From Clostridiales bacterium (lineage in GTDB: Bacteria; Bacillota; Sulfobacillia; CADDZV01), in contig CADDZV010000005.1 of assembly GCA_902812875.1 (NCBI GenBank), forward strand, positions 1 through 64,000: a DNA stretch of 64,000 bases, given 5' to 3'. The position numbers and the translations under genes are program-made. The first letter of the stretch is position 1. Every line of letters starts with the position of its first letter. Below the pieces are notes generated by a model, which saw nothing but the letters and a program-made list of their open reading frames with translations, was not told the DNA's origin and made no database searches. This document shows, in pieces, positions 1 through 8,792 of this stretch.

Positions 1-311
1 CACGGCCCCGCGATGAGGACCGGGTTCTTGCCGCCGATCTCCACCATAGCCGCTTCCGTGCCAAACCTGACCACCGTGTCGCGTCCGATGACGGCCCGGC
101 TGGCAAGCGGGTAGGAATCGCGGGTGACCGAAACCTTCTCGACACCGTCGATGTCCTCGACGGCTTTCTGTACGTCTGGGGAATCCGTGTCAATGATCAG
201 GGCTTCTCGTTCGCCAAAACGCACACGGCGGGCCGCAAGTCCGAAACCCTGCAACGCGGTCGCCACGCGCAACGCGGTCGCGGTACCGGCTGGCACCAAA
301 GCCACCATCAT
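1..311 (-). CDS. aroF: DAHP synthase (3-deoxy-7-phosphoheptulonate synthase), N-terminal part, cut by window edge
   Basis: This is the first enzyme of the shikimate pathway, condensing phosphoenolpyruvate with erythrose-4-phosphate. Only about the first 103 residues are in the window; the 3' end lies beyond position 1. The visible part is the ferredoxin-like regulatory domain found at the N terminus of Thermotoga-type DAHP synthases, and it runs into the start of the barrel at 'NPVLIAGP', the usual entry to the catalytic domain. The start ATG at 311 overlaps the aroH stop by four bases (ATGA), so the two genes are translationally coupled. A second ATG follows at 308. The pairing with aroH puts both in aromatic amino acid synthesis. 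Confidence 0.85.
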   Translation of the reverse strand, partial: MMVALVPAGTATALRVATALQGFGLAARRVRFGEREALIIDTDSPDVQKAVEDIDGVEKVSVTRDSYPLASRAVIGRDTVVRFGTEAAMVEIGGKNPVLIAGP

Positions 312-697
312 GCGCCGGCACCCCCCACCAGTCCGGCCTCGGCCGCCAGGTCGGGCCGCAGCGCCGCGGCTTTTCCGAGGTAGACGTGCCGCACTTTGTC
401 CTGCGGCAAATTGGTGTTCCAAAGAATTAGCACTCGCAGCACACGGGGCATGTCCCCGTCCACCGGGGCCTGGGCCACGTCGATCAGGGGTACGTGTGCC
501 CACTGCAATTGTCTGGCTGCCTGTGACGCGAAAGCCTGGTTGAGGTCAGGGGTGACGGTGAAGAAGATGGCCGCAACGTCGGCAGGATCAAGACCATTAG
601 CGACGCGGGCTGCTTCCAGTAGCGCTTGTGCGGTGCTAAGCACTGTCTCCGGCCGCCCGTCGGCACACTGGGCGGCGCCGCGAATACCACGGACCAC
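308..697 (-). CDS. aroH: Monofunctional chorismate mutase, AroH type
   Basis: Converts chorismate to prephenate for phenylalanine and tyrosine synthesis. The 129 residues are about the normal length for this small trimeric family. 'MVRGIRGA' at the start, 'FTVTPDLNQAF' near residue 46 and 'PQDKVRHVYL' near 98 are family signatures. The start is GTG at 697, with GGAGG 8-12 bases upstream. The active-site stretch is unusual: where Bacillus subtilis AroH has Cys75 and Glu78, this protein has Asp73 and Gln76. The catalytic arginine (Arg90 in B. subtilis) is kept as Arg88. The gene is first in a coupled aroH-aroF unit behind a leader with a terminator hairpin. Confidence 0.92.
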   Translation of the reverse strand: MVRGIRGAAQCADGRPETVLSTAQALLEAARVANGLDPADVAAIFFTVTPDLNQAFASQAARQLQWAHVPLIDVAQAPVDGDMPRVLRVLILWNTNLPQDKVRHVYLGKAAALRPDLAAEAGLVGGAGA

Positions 698-761
698 TGT
701 ACGAACCCTCCTTCCGGCTGACGCAGGGGGGCTCTACAGTGACCTCCCGTCCCGGGGAACT

Positions 762-781
762 AAAAAACCCCGTCGCGGGGT
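762..781 (-). terminator. Rho-independent terminator (probable attenuator) in the aroH leader
   Basis: On the minus strand CCCCGCGACGGGG is followed by six T. It lies 65 bases before the aroH start and downstream of a plausible promoter, so it would act as an attenuator of aroH-aroF. No T-box core, aromatic-rich leader peptide or regular TRAP-type triplet array was found, so the sensing mechanism is unknown. Confidence 0.6.
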
Positions 782-908
782 CGGTTTCCGGCCAAGCCCC
801 TACCGTCCTACCGCGTGATTGTGGTTTCCGATCGAGACCGCCGCCGGCCATCTACTGTACCTACAGTTTCTACCCTAGACTTGCCAGCCCACGATCTCTG
901 TTGCCGGC

Positions 909-938
909 AGTATAACACCGGCCACCGCCCGGCAGCAA
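909..938 (-). promoter_or_regulatory. Candidate sigma-A promoter for aroH-aroF
   Basis: Reading the minus strand, TTGCTG (938-933) and TATACT (914-909) are separated by 18 bases. The resulting leader would be about 200 nt and would contain the terminator at 762-781. The leader also holds the inverted repeat CTGTAGGTACAG (near 855-866) and two copies of CGGAAACC (near 786-832). The rest of the 698-1086 spacer has no gene I can support. Confidence 0.4.
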
Positions 939-1036
939 TATCGATTTGGCGGCACAAAACCGGTTGTATGGTACGAAACCATAGCTATAAACTGTCTTCT
1001 AATACATTTCCCGGGGGTGGTTTCTTAAATTGCATT

Positions 1037-1055
1037 TATAATCGCATGCTATAAT
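1037..1055 (+). promoter_or_regulatory. Candidate -10 boxes for the penicillin-binding protein gene
   Basis: Two perfect TATAAT hexamers lie at 1037-1042 and 1050-1055, 32-50 bases before the start codon. Neither has a good -35 box at ideal spacing; TTAAAT at 1025 (19-base spacer) is the best for the second. Confidence 0.4.
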
Positions 1056-1086
1056 TGCGTGGGATTTCGCAGGAGGTATGTTACAA

Positions 1087-3378
1087 ATGCCCACACCAGC
1101 CGATTCCGCTTCTGCCGAGCGCCGGGCCAAACGCGGCCGGCGTAACCGGTCACGCACATGGAAAATAGCCCTCGTGGTGGCTGCCGTCTTGTTGATTTCG
1201 GCCATCGGCATCGGCACCGGTTTTGTGGTAGCTGCCGTTTCCAGCTTGCCAGCCCTGCCGACACTCGACATCCAGACCAGCATGTCCACGACCATTTACG
1301 ACCGCTACGGCAATCCGGTTCGCCAGCTGTACGGTGATTATGACCGCAGCCCCGTGCCGCTCAGCAAGATACCCCAAACGTTGCAAGAAGCCTTTATTTC
1401 CGTCGAGGACCGCCGGTTTTATTCCCACCATGGCTTCGACATTATCGGCATCATGCGGGCAGTCGTGAACGATGCCTTGGGCCACCATATCCAGGGTGCG
1501 AGCACTATCACCCAGCAGCTTGCACGCATGTCGTTCCTCCAAGATACCCGCTTCCAGCGTTCCATTAAGCGGAAAGTGCAGGAGCTGATCCTGGCAGTAG
1601 AACTGGAGCGGCGTTACAGCAAGCAGCAGATCCTGGAATTGTACCTGAACAACGTCGAATTCAGCCACCACGCCGCGGGGGTACAGGCCGCCGCGCAAAC
1701 TTATTTCGGCAAAAACGTTTGGGACCTCGACCTGGCCGAGCAGGCCATGATCGCCGGTATGGTCAATGCCCCATCCATTTATGATCCGTACACGCACATG
1801 GATCAAGCGAAAGAGCGGCAGGCGGTCGTCTTGCAGGCCATGGTCGACCAGGGCTACATAACGCAGCAGCAGGCGGATCAGGCCAAGGCCGAGCCCCTCA
1901 AACTTGCCCCGCTTCAAACCACGCTTGACTACCCAGGCGTCTGGTATGTGGACGCCGTCCGCCAGTACCTTATCCAGAAATACGGGGCTGACATGGTCTA
2001 CCATGGCGGGCTCAAGGTATACACCGCCCTCGACATGAACATCCAGACCGCCCTCGAACAGGCGATCCACGCCCAGCTGGACAAGAACTTCCCCATCAAG
2101 TCGGGCCAGGACTACGTCGACATGGCCGGTGTGTTCGTCAAGGTCGACACCGGCGAAATCGTCGCCATGGTAGGCGGACGGAAATACGATACGGAGATGC
2201 CGTTCAACGCCGCCACGCAAGCCGAACGCCAGCCGGGGTCTGCCTTCAAACCCATTGCCGTGTACGTACCGGCCTTTGAAGCCGGCATGAGCCCCGGCAC
2301 GGTCATCGATGACGTGCCGACCACCATCCAGCTTCCGAATGGCGACACGTACACACCCAAGAACTACGACCGCAAATTCCGCGGCCTCATCACCATCCGC
2401 GAGGCAGTGGCCCTGTCGGTCAACGTGGTGGCCGTCAAGGTCCTCCAGATGATCGGCGTGGACAAGGGGGTGCAAAGCGCCCTCCGGTTTGGTATTACCA
2501 CCCTCGAGCTCCAAAACCCCAAGGTCAACGACCGGAACAATCCATCTTTCGCCCTGGGCGGCCTCACCCACGGAGTCACGCCGCTTGAGCTGACCATGGC
2601 TTACGCTGCCCTGGCGAACAATGGCGTCTATTGCCAGCCGCTCATGGTGCTCAAGGTGGAAGACCGGTACGGCAACGTGCTCGAGGAGAACACGCCCCAA
2701 CGCAAGCAGATCGTCGACCCGTCCGTGGCGTACCTGATGACCAATACCCTCGAGAGCGTTATCACCGAAGGCACCGGTACCCGCGAGAACATCGGACGGC
2801 CGGCCGCTGGCAAGACCGGCACGACCCAGAACAACACGGATGCCTGGTTCATGGGGTACACCACCGATTATGCCGGCGGTGTGTGGATGGGCTACCATGA
2901 CGAGCGCCACCCGCTGGGTGACAACGTTTTTGGAGGCAAGCAGCCTGGCCTGGTGTGGAAGGCGACCATGCTGGCAGCCGAACAAGGCCTGCCGGTACGG
3001 GACTGGACGCAGCCGTCCAACATAGTGAGCGTGCCCATTTCCACCAAGTCCGGCTTGCTACCGAGCCCCATTACGCCACCGGCGTTCATCCGGAATGAGC
3101 TTTTCATCGCCGGCACCCAGCCGACCCAAATGGACGACGTGTTTGTGCAAAAAACCGTCTGTGCCGAGCACCCGAACCTTCTGTACCAGCCTGGGTGCAC
3201 AGGTTGCACGCCGGTGACCAAAGTGTTTATCCAGCGGAAGGTGCCGTGGACACCATACACGGAAAACGGTGTCACGTACGTGCCGGAGGACGCGAGCATG
3301 GAAGCACCGACAGCCACGTGCACACTGGCAGACGGAATGGGCACGGCCCCTTCAAACGGTTCCAGTCCCGGACCGTAG
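1087..3378 (+). CDS. Class A penicillin-binding protein (glycosyltransferase/transpeptidase)
   Basis: A bifunctional cell-wall synthase that polymerises glycan strands from lipid II and cross-links their peptides outside the membrane. A basic N-terminal tail is followed by one membrane anchor (residues 26-52). The GT51 domain shows 'EDRRFYSHHG' near 107 and 'GASTITQQLAR' at 137-147. The transpeptidase domain shows the SxxK motif (S385, K388), SVN near 444 and KTGTT at 576. The C-terminal tail has clustered cysteines of unknown role. I prefer the ATG at 1087 over the one at 1078, because AGGAGG (1071-1076) is 10 bases from the former and only one base from the latter. It converges on mutS2 with seven bases between the stops. 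Confidence 0.95.
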   Translation: MPTPADSASAERRAKRGRRNRSRTWKIALVVAAVLLISAIGIGTGFVVAAVSSLPALPTLDIQTSMSTTIYDRYGNPVRQLYGDYDRSPVPLSKIPQTLQEAFISVEDRRFYSHHGFDIIGIMRAVVNDALGHHIQGASTITQQLARMSFLQDTRFQRSIKRKVQELILAVELERRYSKQQILELYLNNVEFSHHAAGVQAAAQTYFGKNVWDLDLAEQAMIAGMVNAPSIYDPYTHMDQAKERQAVVLQAMVDQGYITQQQADQAKAEPLKLAPLQTTLDYPGVWYVDAVRQYLIQKYGADMVYHGGLKVYTALDMNIQTALEQAIHAQLDKNFPIKSGQDYVDMAGVFVKVDTGEIVAMVGGRKYDTEMPFNAATQAERQPGSAFKPIAVYVPAFEAGMSPGTVIDDVPTTIQLPNGDTYTPKNYDRKFRGLITIREAVALSVNVVAVKVLQMIGVDKGVQSALRFGITTLELQNPKVNDRNNPSFALGGLTHGVTPLELTMAYAALANNGVYCQPLMVLKVEDRYGNVLEENTPQRKQIVDPSVAYLMTNTLESVITEGTGTRENIGRPAAGKTGTTQNNTDAWFMGYTTDYAGGVWMGYHDERHPLGDNVFGGKQPGLVWKATMLAAEQGLPVRDWTQPSNIVSVPISTKSGLLPSPITPPAFIRNELFIAGTQPTQMDDVFVQKTVCAEHPNLLYQPGCTGCTPVTKVFIQRKVPWTPYTENGVTYVPEDASMEAPTATCTLADGMGTAPSNGSSPGP

Positions 3379-3385
3379 GTGTGCT

Positions 3386-5788
3386 CTAGTCCCGGAGCTC
3401 CACCACGGTGACGCCATCGCCGCCCTCGCTGCGGTCACCAAGCCGCAGCGAGGCCACGCGGGCATGCTCACGCAGGAACTCGTGTACCGCCTGGCGCAGA
3501 GCCCCGGTGCCTTTGCCGTGGATAATCAATACGCGTGCGAGCCCGGCCAGAACGGCATCATCCAGGTATTTGTCCAATAAAGCCAGGGCATCGTCCACGC
3601 GCTGGCCGCGGAGGTCAAGTGTGGACGAGATTGTCACGGCCCGCTCTGCCCCCGACACCGTGGAGCGGGCCTGGAGTGGTTTTTCGGCAGGCTTTTCCGC
3701 CAGCCGCAGCCGGCTGTAGTGCACCATCACCCGCATTGCCCCCACCTGTACCGGCACATTCCCGTCCGCATCCGGCTCCCCGAGTACGACCCCGGTGGTG
3801 GCACTGTCGGTCAATGCCACGGCGTCGTTAACGTGCAAGGCCGAGGGATCCGGCGGCTCACCCGCCAGGGCCAGACCCAACAGTTGTTCTTCTGCCTGGC
3901 TGACTGCCGCCCTGGCCTCCCGGATGATTTCGTCCGCCTGGCGCGGAGCCACGGCCCGGCGGTCTTTCTCCCACTCCTTCACCAGGCGCCGGAGCTCGGC
4001 CGCCAGGGCTTCGATCCGGGCCCGGGCTTCGTTGAGTTCTGCGGTGGCCTGCTTTTGCACCGCCTCTTTTGCCTTTTTTCCCTCCTCGCGGGCACGGGCG
4101 ATGGCCTTTTCCGCCTCTTCGCGTAACGCCTGCGCTTGCGCACGTTCCCGCCGCGCCTGTTCCATGAACGCCTGGGCCTTGCTCCGGTCAGCGGTGATCT
4201 GTGCCAGCAGGTCTTCGGTCTTCGCATGTGTTGGCGCGCACAGCGAGCGGGCCAACGCCACCACATCTTCTGAAAGGCCGAGGCGGGCGGCGATCTCAAT
4301 GGCGTTGCTGCGGCCCGGCACCCCCATGAAAAGCCGGTAGGTCGGTGCCAGCGTATCGAGGCTAAACTCCATGGCCGCATTCTGCACGCCCGGCGTCACG
4401 TAGGCATACGCCTTGAGCTCACTGTAGTGGGTGGTGGCCGCGACCAGGGCGCCCTGGCTCCGGAAAGCTTCCAGGATCGCCTGGGCAAGGGCGGCCCCTT
4501 CGGTCGGATCAGTACCGGCGCTGAGCTCGTCGAGCAGTACGAGGCAGTGTCCGCCTGCCGCCCGCACCCGGGGCACGTCGGCCATAATCCGCACGATGTT
4601 TCGCATATGCCCGGAAAACGTCGAAAGGTTTTGCTCGATGCTCTGCTCGTCCCCGATGTCGGCGTAGACCCCACCGAACACTGACACCTCGGACCCACGC
4701 TCAGCCGGTATGTGCAATCCCGTTTGTGCCATCAACACCGCGAGCCCCAGGGTTTTCAAGGTGACCGTTTTGCCCCCGGTATTCGGTCCAGTGATGACCA
4801 GTACCTGGAAGGAACCCCCAAGTTCGATGTCGATGGGTACGACCGGCCGCCCCTCCGGCGGCCGCAAGAGCGGATGCCGGACGGAAAAGAGCCGGATGCG
4901 GCCCGCGGTGTTGACTTCTGGTGCCAAGGCCCGCAGCCGCTGGCTGAAACGCCCGCGGGCGACCACAGCATCCAGCCGCCCAAGCGCTGCCACGGTGACT
5001 GCCAAATCTGGTGCTGCTTCTGCCACCGCGGCCGACAGCTCGCCAAGGATACGCAGAACCTCGTCCTTTTCCTCGGCCTCCAGGCGGCGGACCTCGTTGT
5101 TCATGTCCACGCAGGCCAGGGGCTCCACATAGACGGTGAGCCCGGACGCCGACACGTCGTGCACAATGCCTGGCAGTTCCTGGCGTGCGTCCTGCCGCAC
5201 CGGCACCACGTAGCGGCCGTCTCTCATCGTCACGATGGGTTCCTGCAGTATCCTCGCGACGTTGGGGGAGCGCACCAAGTTTTCCATGTAATCCTTGACG
5301 CGGGCGCGCGTATTCCGGAGCCGTTGGCGTATGTGCGCGAGCGCGGGGCTCGCGTCATCCAGCAACTCCCCGCCCGGGCCGATGGCGGCGGTGATCCGCC
5401 CGTACAACCCCCCGAACGACCCTAGTCCGGAAGCGATGGCTGCCATCGCCGGTGTCCCTTCCTGCTCCCGGAAGAAGGCTCGCAGGGCATGCGCGGCGGC
5501 AATCGTGCTGGCAATATCTAGCAATGCAGCAGGGTCAAGCACCCCGCCAGCACTGGCCCGCCCCAAGAATGGCCGGATATCGTGTATGCCGCCCAGGGGA
5601 ATGTGGGTGCCACGGTCGACAAGGCTGCGTGCTTCTGTGGTCTCCGCGAGCAGCCGCTGCACCTCGGCCAAGGACGTGGCCGGTGCCATGGCCCGCACAA
5701 AGTCGCGCCCAAGCGACGAGCTCGCCTCCTCGGCGCAGAGATCGAGCACGCGTTGGAATTCCAATACCGCCAAAGTCCGGTCGTCCAC
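3386..5788 (-). CDS. mutS2: MutS2 family protein with C-terminal Smr domain
   Basis: A DNA-structure or ribosome-collision factor of the MutS family, not the mismatch sensor MutS1. It has the MutS2 core, a Walker A motif 'GPNTGGKT' at about residue 334-341, a long charged coiled coil (about 500-640) and an Smr nuclease domain over the last 77 residues, with LDLRG and HGKGTGALR. The length of about 800 residues is normal. GTG at 5788 is preferred over the ATG at 5803: GGGAG lies eight bases before it, nothing suitable lies before the ATG, and the protein then starts 'MDDRTLAVLEF' as homologues do. It is last in the pheS-to-mutS2 run. Confidence 0.95.
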   Translation of the reverse strand: MDDRTLAVLEFQRVLDLCAEEASSSLGRDFVRAMAPATSLAEVQRLLAETTEARSLVDRGTHIPLGGIHDIRPFLGRASAGGVLDPAALLDIASTIAAAHALRAFFREQEGTPAMAAIASGLGSFGGLYGRITAAIGPGGELLDDASPALAHIRQRLRNTRARVKDYMENLVRSPNVARILQEPIVTMRDGRYVVPVRQDARQELPGIVHDVSASGLTVYVEPLACVDMNNEVRRLEAEEKDEVLRILGELSAAVAEAAPDLAVTVAALGRLDAVVARGRFSQRLRALAPEVNTAGRIRLFSVRHPLLRPPEGRPVVPIDIELGGSFQVLVITGPNTGGKTVTLKTLGLAVLMAQTGLHIPAERGSEVSVFGGVYADIGDEQSIEQNLSTFSGHMRNIVRIMADVPRVRAAGGHCLVLLDELSAGTDPTEGAALAQAILEAFRSQGALVAATTHYSELKAYAYVTPGVQNAAMEFSLDTLAPTYRLFMGVPGRSNAIEIAARLGLSEDVVALARSLCAPTHAKTEDLLAQITADRSKAQAFMEQARRERAQAQALREEAEKAIARAREEGKKAKEAVQKQATAELNEARARIEALAAELRRLVKEWEKDRRAVAPRQADEIIREARAAVSQAEEQLLGLALAGEPPDPSALHVNDAVALTDSATTGVVLGEPDADGNVPVQVGAMRVMVHYSRLRLAEKPAEKPLQARSTVSGAERAVTISSTLDLRGQRVDDALALLDKYLDDAVLAGLARVLIIHGKGTGALRQAVHEFLREHARVASLRLGDRSEGGDGVTVVELRD

Positions 5789-5814
5789 GGGCTTTTCTCC
5801 CATCCCAAAAACAG

Positions 5815-6774
5815 TCAGTCTGCGTGGTTCTCGCTAATACCGAGGTACCGCAACACGCCGCGGGCCACGTCCGCCAGATCGTGCCACCCCGACGCCACAG
5901 TTGCCTGATCCGGTCCGTACACCAGCGCCGGCACCGGGTTTTTGGTATGCGTTTTCACCGACAGATCTTCGACGTTGCCGTGGTCCGAAGTAAGCACCAA
6001 AAGCGTGTCGGAAGCCTCCGCCACGAAGGCAGCCACAAACCGGTCGATGTTTTCGAGGATGTCCCTGGCCAGCCGTTCATGCTGGGCATGCCCGGCCAGG
6101 TCGGTGACAAACGACTCGTACAAGGTGAGATCGTACCGCGATGCCACCTTGGCGGCAATGGCGCCCGCTTCCCAAGCCGACACCGGCAAGACGTCAAAAC
6201 CGCGGTCCCTCAATACGCGACCGGTCATATCCAGGGCCACCGCTTGCCCGGCCGCCAGATCCGCGAGCGATCGAAAAGGCTGGCGGGCGGCAAAAAAGGC
6301 CAGAGTTGACGCCGACACATCCGCGGGCGGTTCCGCGGCGAGGAGCCGTTCCCACGACGGCGGCCGGAACGGGTTCAGAAACGTCACGCGCCCGCCGTGC
6401 ATGGCCACCCGCTTAAAAATGCTGTCTGAGAGGAGAACACGGCGCAAGGTGGGCGTCGGATAGCCGTTAACATGGTGGCCCATGATTGCCGGAGCGTTCC
6501 GCCCCGTGAACAGGGCGGTTTGGCCGGTGGCACTTTGCGGCAGCCCCGCCACCCCCATGGCAGGGTCCAGGACGGCCACGCAGGCTCCCTCTCCTGGCGG
6601 CACCAGCCGGCCCTGTCCTAGCTCCCCCTGTGTCAGCCGGCGTCCGCCGCACAGAGCGGTAAGCGTGGGTAAATGCGCCGACACCAGCGGGTTTTTAGCC
6701 GGATCGTCACTCCCAAGACCGAGCCCATCGACAAAAAAGAAAAATACGCCCGTTAAGATCGCCTCCGTAACCAC
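5815..6774 (-). CDS. Alkaline-phosphatase/phosphoglycerate-mutase superfamily metalloenzyme
   Basis: A metal-dependent phosphohydrolase or phosphomutase of unknown substrate. It shows an N-terminal 'FVDGLGLGS' metal-binding aspartate motif, the nucleophile region 'PQSATGQTALFTG' and C-terminal 'SDHGNVEDLS' followed by 'THTKNPVPALV', the pattern seen in 2,3-bisphosphoglycerate-independent mutases and related nucleotide-sugar enzymes. At about 320 residues it is much shorter than true GpmI (about 510). The start is uncertain: the reading frame enters the 3' end of polX, and GTG at 6774 is the closest usable codon. GGAGG near 6765 has no ATG, GTG or TTG at good spacing. It lies between polX and mutS2, probably in one operon. 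Confidence 0.75.
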   Translation of the reverse strand: MVTEAILTGVFFFFVDGLGLGSDDPAKNPLVSAHLPTLTALCGGRRLTQGELGQGRLVPPGEGACVAVLDPAMGVAGLPQSATGQTALFTGRNAPAIMGHHVNGYPTPTLRRVLLSDSIFKRVAMHGGRVTFLNPFRPPSWERLLAAEPPADVSASTLAFFAARQPFRSLADLAAGQAVALDMTGRVLRDRGFDVLPVSAWEAGAIAAKVASRYDLTLYESFVTDLAGHAQHERLARDILENIDRFVAAFVAEASDTLLVLTSDHGNVEDLSVKTHTKNPVPALVYGPDQATVASGWHDLADVARGVLRYLGISENHAD

Positions 6775-8441
6775 AGGAGCAATGCGGGCAACGCCATGGT
6801 GTTGACGACATCGGCAGGACCAAGCCACCCACGCCGTGCCACCTGAACACCCCACGCGAGGTCATCGAACCCCCCGGGACCATGGGCATCACTGTTGATC
6901 GCAAGCTTGACGCCTTCTGCCCGGGCTTGGCGCACGTGCCCTTCGTCGAGGTCAAGCCGCCAAGGGTGGGCATTGATTTCAATCGCGACCTGGTTGCGGG
7001 CCGCAGCCCGGATAACCTCATCCAGGTCGATCTCATACGGGTCCCGCCGCCCGAGTAGCCTGCCCGTTGGATGGCCCAGAATATCGACGTGGGGATTTTC
7101 CAAAGCCCGGCAAACCCGGACGGTCATGGCTTCTTTCGAGAGGTGGAAAGCGGTGTGCACCGATGCTACGACCACGTCTAGCAGTGCCAGTGTCTCGTCA
7201 TCCATGTCGAGCCGCCCGTCCGGAAGGATGTCGACCTCCATGCCCCACAGGAGCCGAAAATCGCTCCATCGTTCGTTCAGACGGTCGATTTCTTTCTTCT
7301 GCAGCATAAGGCGGGCACGATCGAGGCCATGGGCAACCGCAAGCGATGGAGAGTGGTCGGTGATGGCCAGATAGTGAAGACCGCGCTCCCTGGCGGCGAT
7401 TGCCATCGTCTCGAGGTCACGGGTACCGTCGCTGTACGTGGTGTGGCAGTGGAGGTCGCCTTGCAAGTCCTTTCGCTCCAGCAAGACCGGCAGTTCTCCC
7501 TGCGACGCCAGTTCCACCTCGCCGCGGTCTTCCCGCAACTCCGGTGGCACATACACTAGCCCGGCCGCGGCGTAAATGGCCTGCTCATCGTCGAAAGTGA
7601 CTTCATCCAGGCGAAGGCCGCGTGCTTGCAGAAGAGCTTCCACGTGACGGACGTGAGCCTCGGATCCCGTCGTGCGAAAAAGGGCCTGGGCAAACGCGGC
7701 TGGCCCCACCGCCATGAGCTGAACGGGGGTACTGTCCGGCAAACGCCCGGAGGCCTGGCCAGGAACTGCAAACGTGGCTTCCGCGAGTTGCTCCCAGGCC
7801 GCAAAAGTCTTTGCCAGCCCAATGGGATCTTCCGCCGCCGCCACGAGATCGATGCCCCCCGCTGTCGCCCCGTGGCGCCGCAGTGCTCCTGTCACATCAA
7901 CGCGGAGCACCCCTGGTTTGGCCGCCACCCAAGCCGCTACCCCCGTGGCCACTGGCCACAAATCACCAGCCGGCAGCCGTGTGCGAAAGGCCAGGTACCG
8001 TTCGATATCACGCCGCAGATTTTGCAGTTTTTTGGGCCCGAGCCCGTGAATACCCAAAAGCCGTCCGTCATCGAGCGCCGCCACAAGGGCCTGCAGACTC
8101 ATGACACCAGCCTTGTACAGTGTGGATGCCGTGCGCGGGCCGATTCCAGGCACGTGCAACAGCTCTACCACGCCGGGTGGGATTTCTTCCCGCAGCCTGT
8201 CGCGAAGCCGCAACGTACCGGTGGTGAGTATTTCCTCGATTTTATTGGCGATGGCATCTCCCACGCCCGGGATTTCTTTCAGGCGACCCTCGGCCGCTGC
8301 AACCGCCACATCTTCCGACAATCGCAAAATGTTGTCAGCGGCCATCCGGTACGCGCGCGACTTGAACGGCTCGTCACCTTTGAGATCAACCAGGTCGGCG
8401 AGTTCCAAAAGTATGTCCGCGACGATCTCGTTGTTGGTCAT
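6753..8441 (-). CDS. polX: PolX-family protein: helix-hairpin-helix, degenerate polymerase X and PHP domains
   Basis: Bacterial PolX proteins combine a family X DNA polymerase with a PHP phosphoesterase used in repair. Residue numbers count from the TTG at 8450. HhH motifs lie near 58-75 and 97-116. The polymerase-like region (160-290) has lost key residues: the usual GS..RR...GDID reads 'GALRR...GGID' (188-201), and the third catalytic Asp is Gln244. The PHP domain (332-555) is complete, with HCH at 334-336, 'ITDHS', 'GMEVDI', 'SVH', 'LGHP' and 'NSDAH'. It is therefore probably a PHP exonuclease/3'-phosphatase without polymerase activity. The ATG at 8441 is preferred; the TTG at 8450 overlaps the zapA stop. 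Confidence 0.88.
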   Translation of the reverse strand: MTNNEIVADILLELADLVDLKGDEPFKSRAYRMAADNILRLSEDVAVAAAEGRLKEIPGVGDAIANKIEEILTTGTLRLRDRLREEIPPGVVELLHVPGIGPRTASTLYKAGVMSLQALVAALDDGRLLGIHGLGPKKLQNLRRDIERYLAFRTRLPAGDLWPVATGVAAWVAAKPGVLRVDVTGALRRHGATAGGIDLVAAAEDPIGLAKTFAAWEQLAEATFAVPGQASGRLPDSTPVQLMAVGPAAFAQALFRTTGSEAHVRHVEALLQARGLRLDEVTFDDEQAIYAAAGLVYVPPELREDRGEVELASQGELPVLLERKDLQGDLHCHTTYSDGTRDLETMAIAARERGLHYLAITDHSPSLAVAHGLDRARLMLQKKEIDRLNERWSDFRLLWGMEVDILPDGRLDMDDETLALLDVVVASVHTAFHLSKEAMTVRVCRALENPHVDILGHPTGRLLGRRDPYEIDLDEVIRAAARNQVAIEINAHPWRLDLDEGHVRQARAEGVKLAINSDAHGPGGFDDLAWGVQVARRGWLGPADVVNTMALPALLLWLRRRS

Positions 8442-8446
8442 GATGC

Positions 8447-8731
8447 TCAAGACCGCCCGCGTTCACGGGCACGCTTTTCCCATTCTTTTTCCAAAAGGTT
8501 GGTCAGTCGCTCATATTGCTCGCGCAGGCGGAACAACTCGTCGGCGATGCTCAAGGCGCAAAGCACGCTCAGGCGTTCCTTGCTGACGCCGGCGTTGGAT
8601 TTTTGCAGCTCTTCCATTTTGGCGGACACATAAGAAGCTAGCCCCTGCAGGTACTCCGGGTCGGCCGTGGTGCGAAAAGTATATTCCTCTCCGCCAATCT
8701 GCACCTGGACGCGCGTCTTCTCCGTCGTCAA
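8447..8731 (-). CDS. zapA: Cell division protein ZapA
   Basis: A small cytosolic FtsZ-binding protein that bundles FtsZ filaments at the division ring. A beta-rich N-terminal half ('VQVQIGGEEYTFRT') is followed by the conserved 'YLQGLASYVSAKMEEL' helix and a charged C-terminal coiled coil. The 94 residues are normal for the family, and pheT-zapA-mutS2 proximity is common in Bacillota. The TTG at 8731 has GGTGG at good spacing and gives a homologue-like N terminus; the GTG at 8740 has no ribosome binding site. Its stop overlaps the upstream candidate start of polX. Confidence 0.88.
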   Translation of the reverse strand: MTTEKTRVQVQIGGEEYTFRTTADPEYLQGLASYVSAKMEELQKSNAGVSKERLSVLCALSIADELFRLREQYERLTNLLEKEWEKRARERGRS

Positions 8732-8792
8732 TCTGACCACCGCCGGTTTTCAATCTTCGCAGCCCGGCCGAAAGACTCCTGCCGCGGCCGCG

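Noticed and set aside
786-885. Several TAG/GAG triplets in the aroH leader, suggesting a TRAP-binding site
   Set aside because: Spacing is irregular (2 to 6 bases and more) and there are too few repeats in phase; it does not match an 11-repeat TRAP site.
1150-2985. A 611-codon open frame on the minus strand
   Set aside because: It lies fully inside the penicillin-binding protein gene in antisense and has no recognisable domain.
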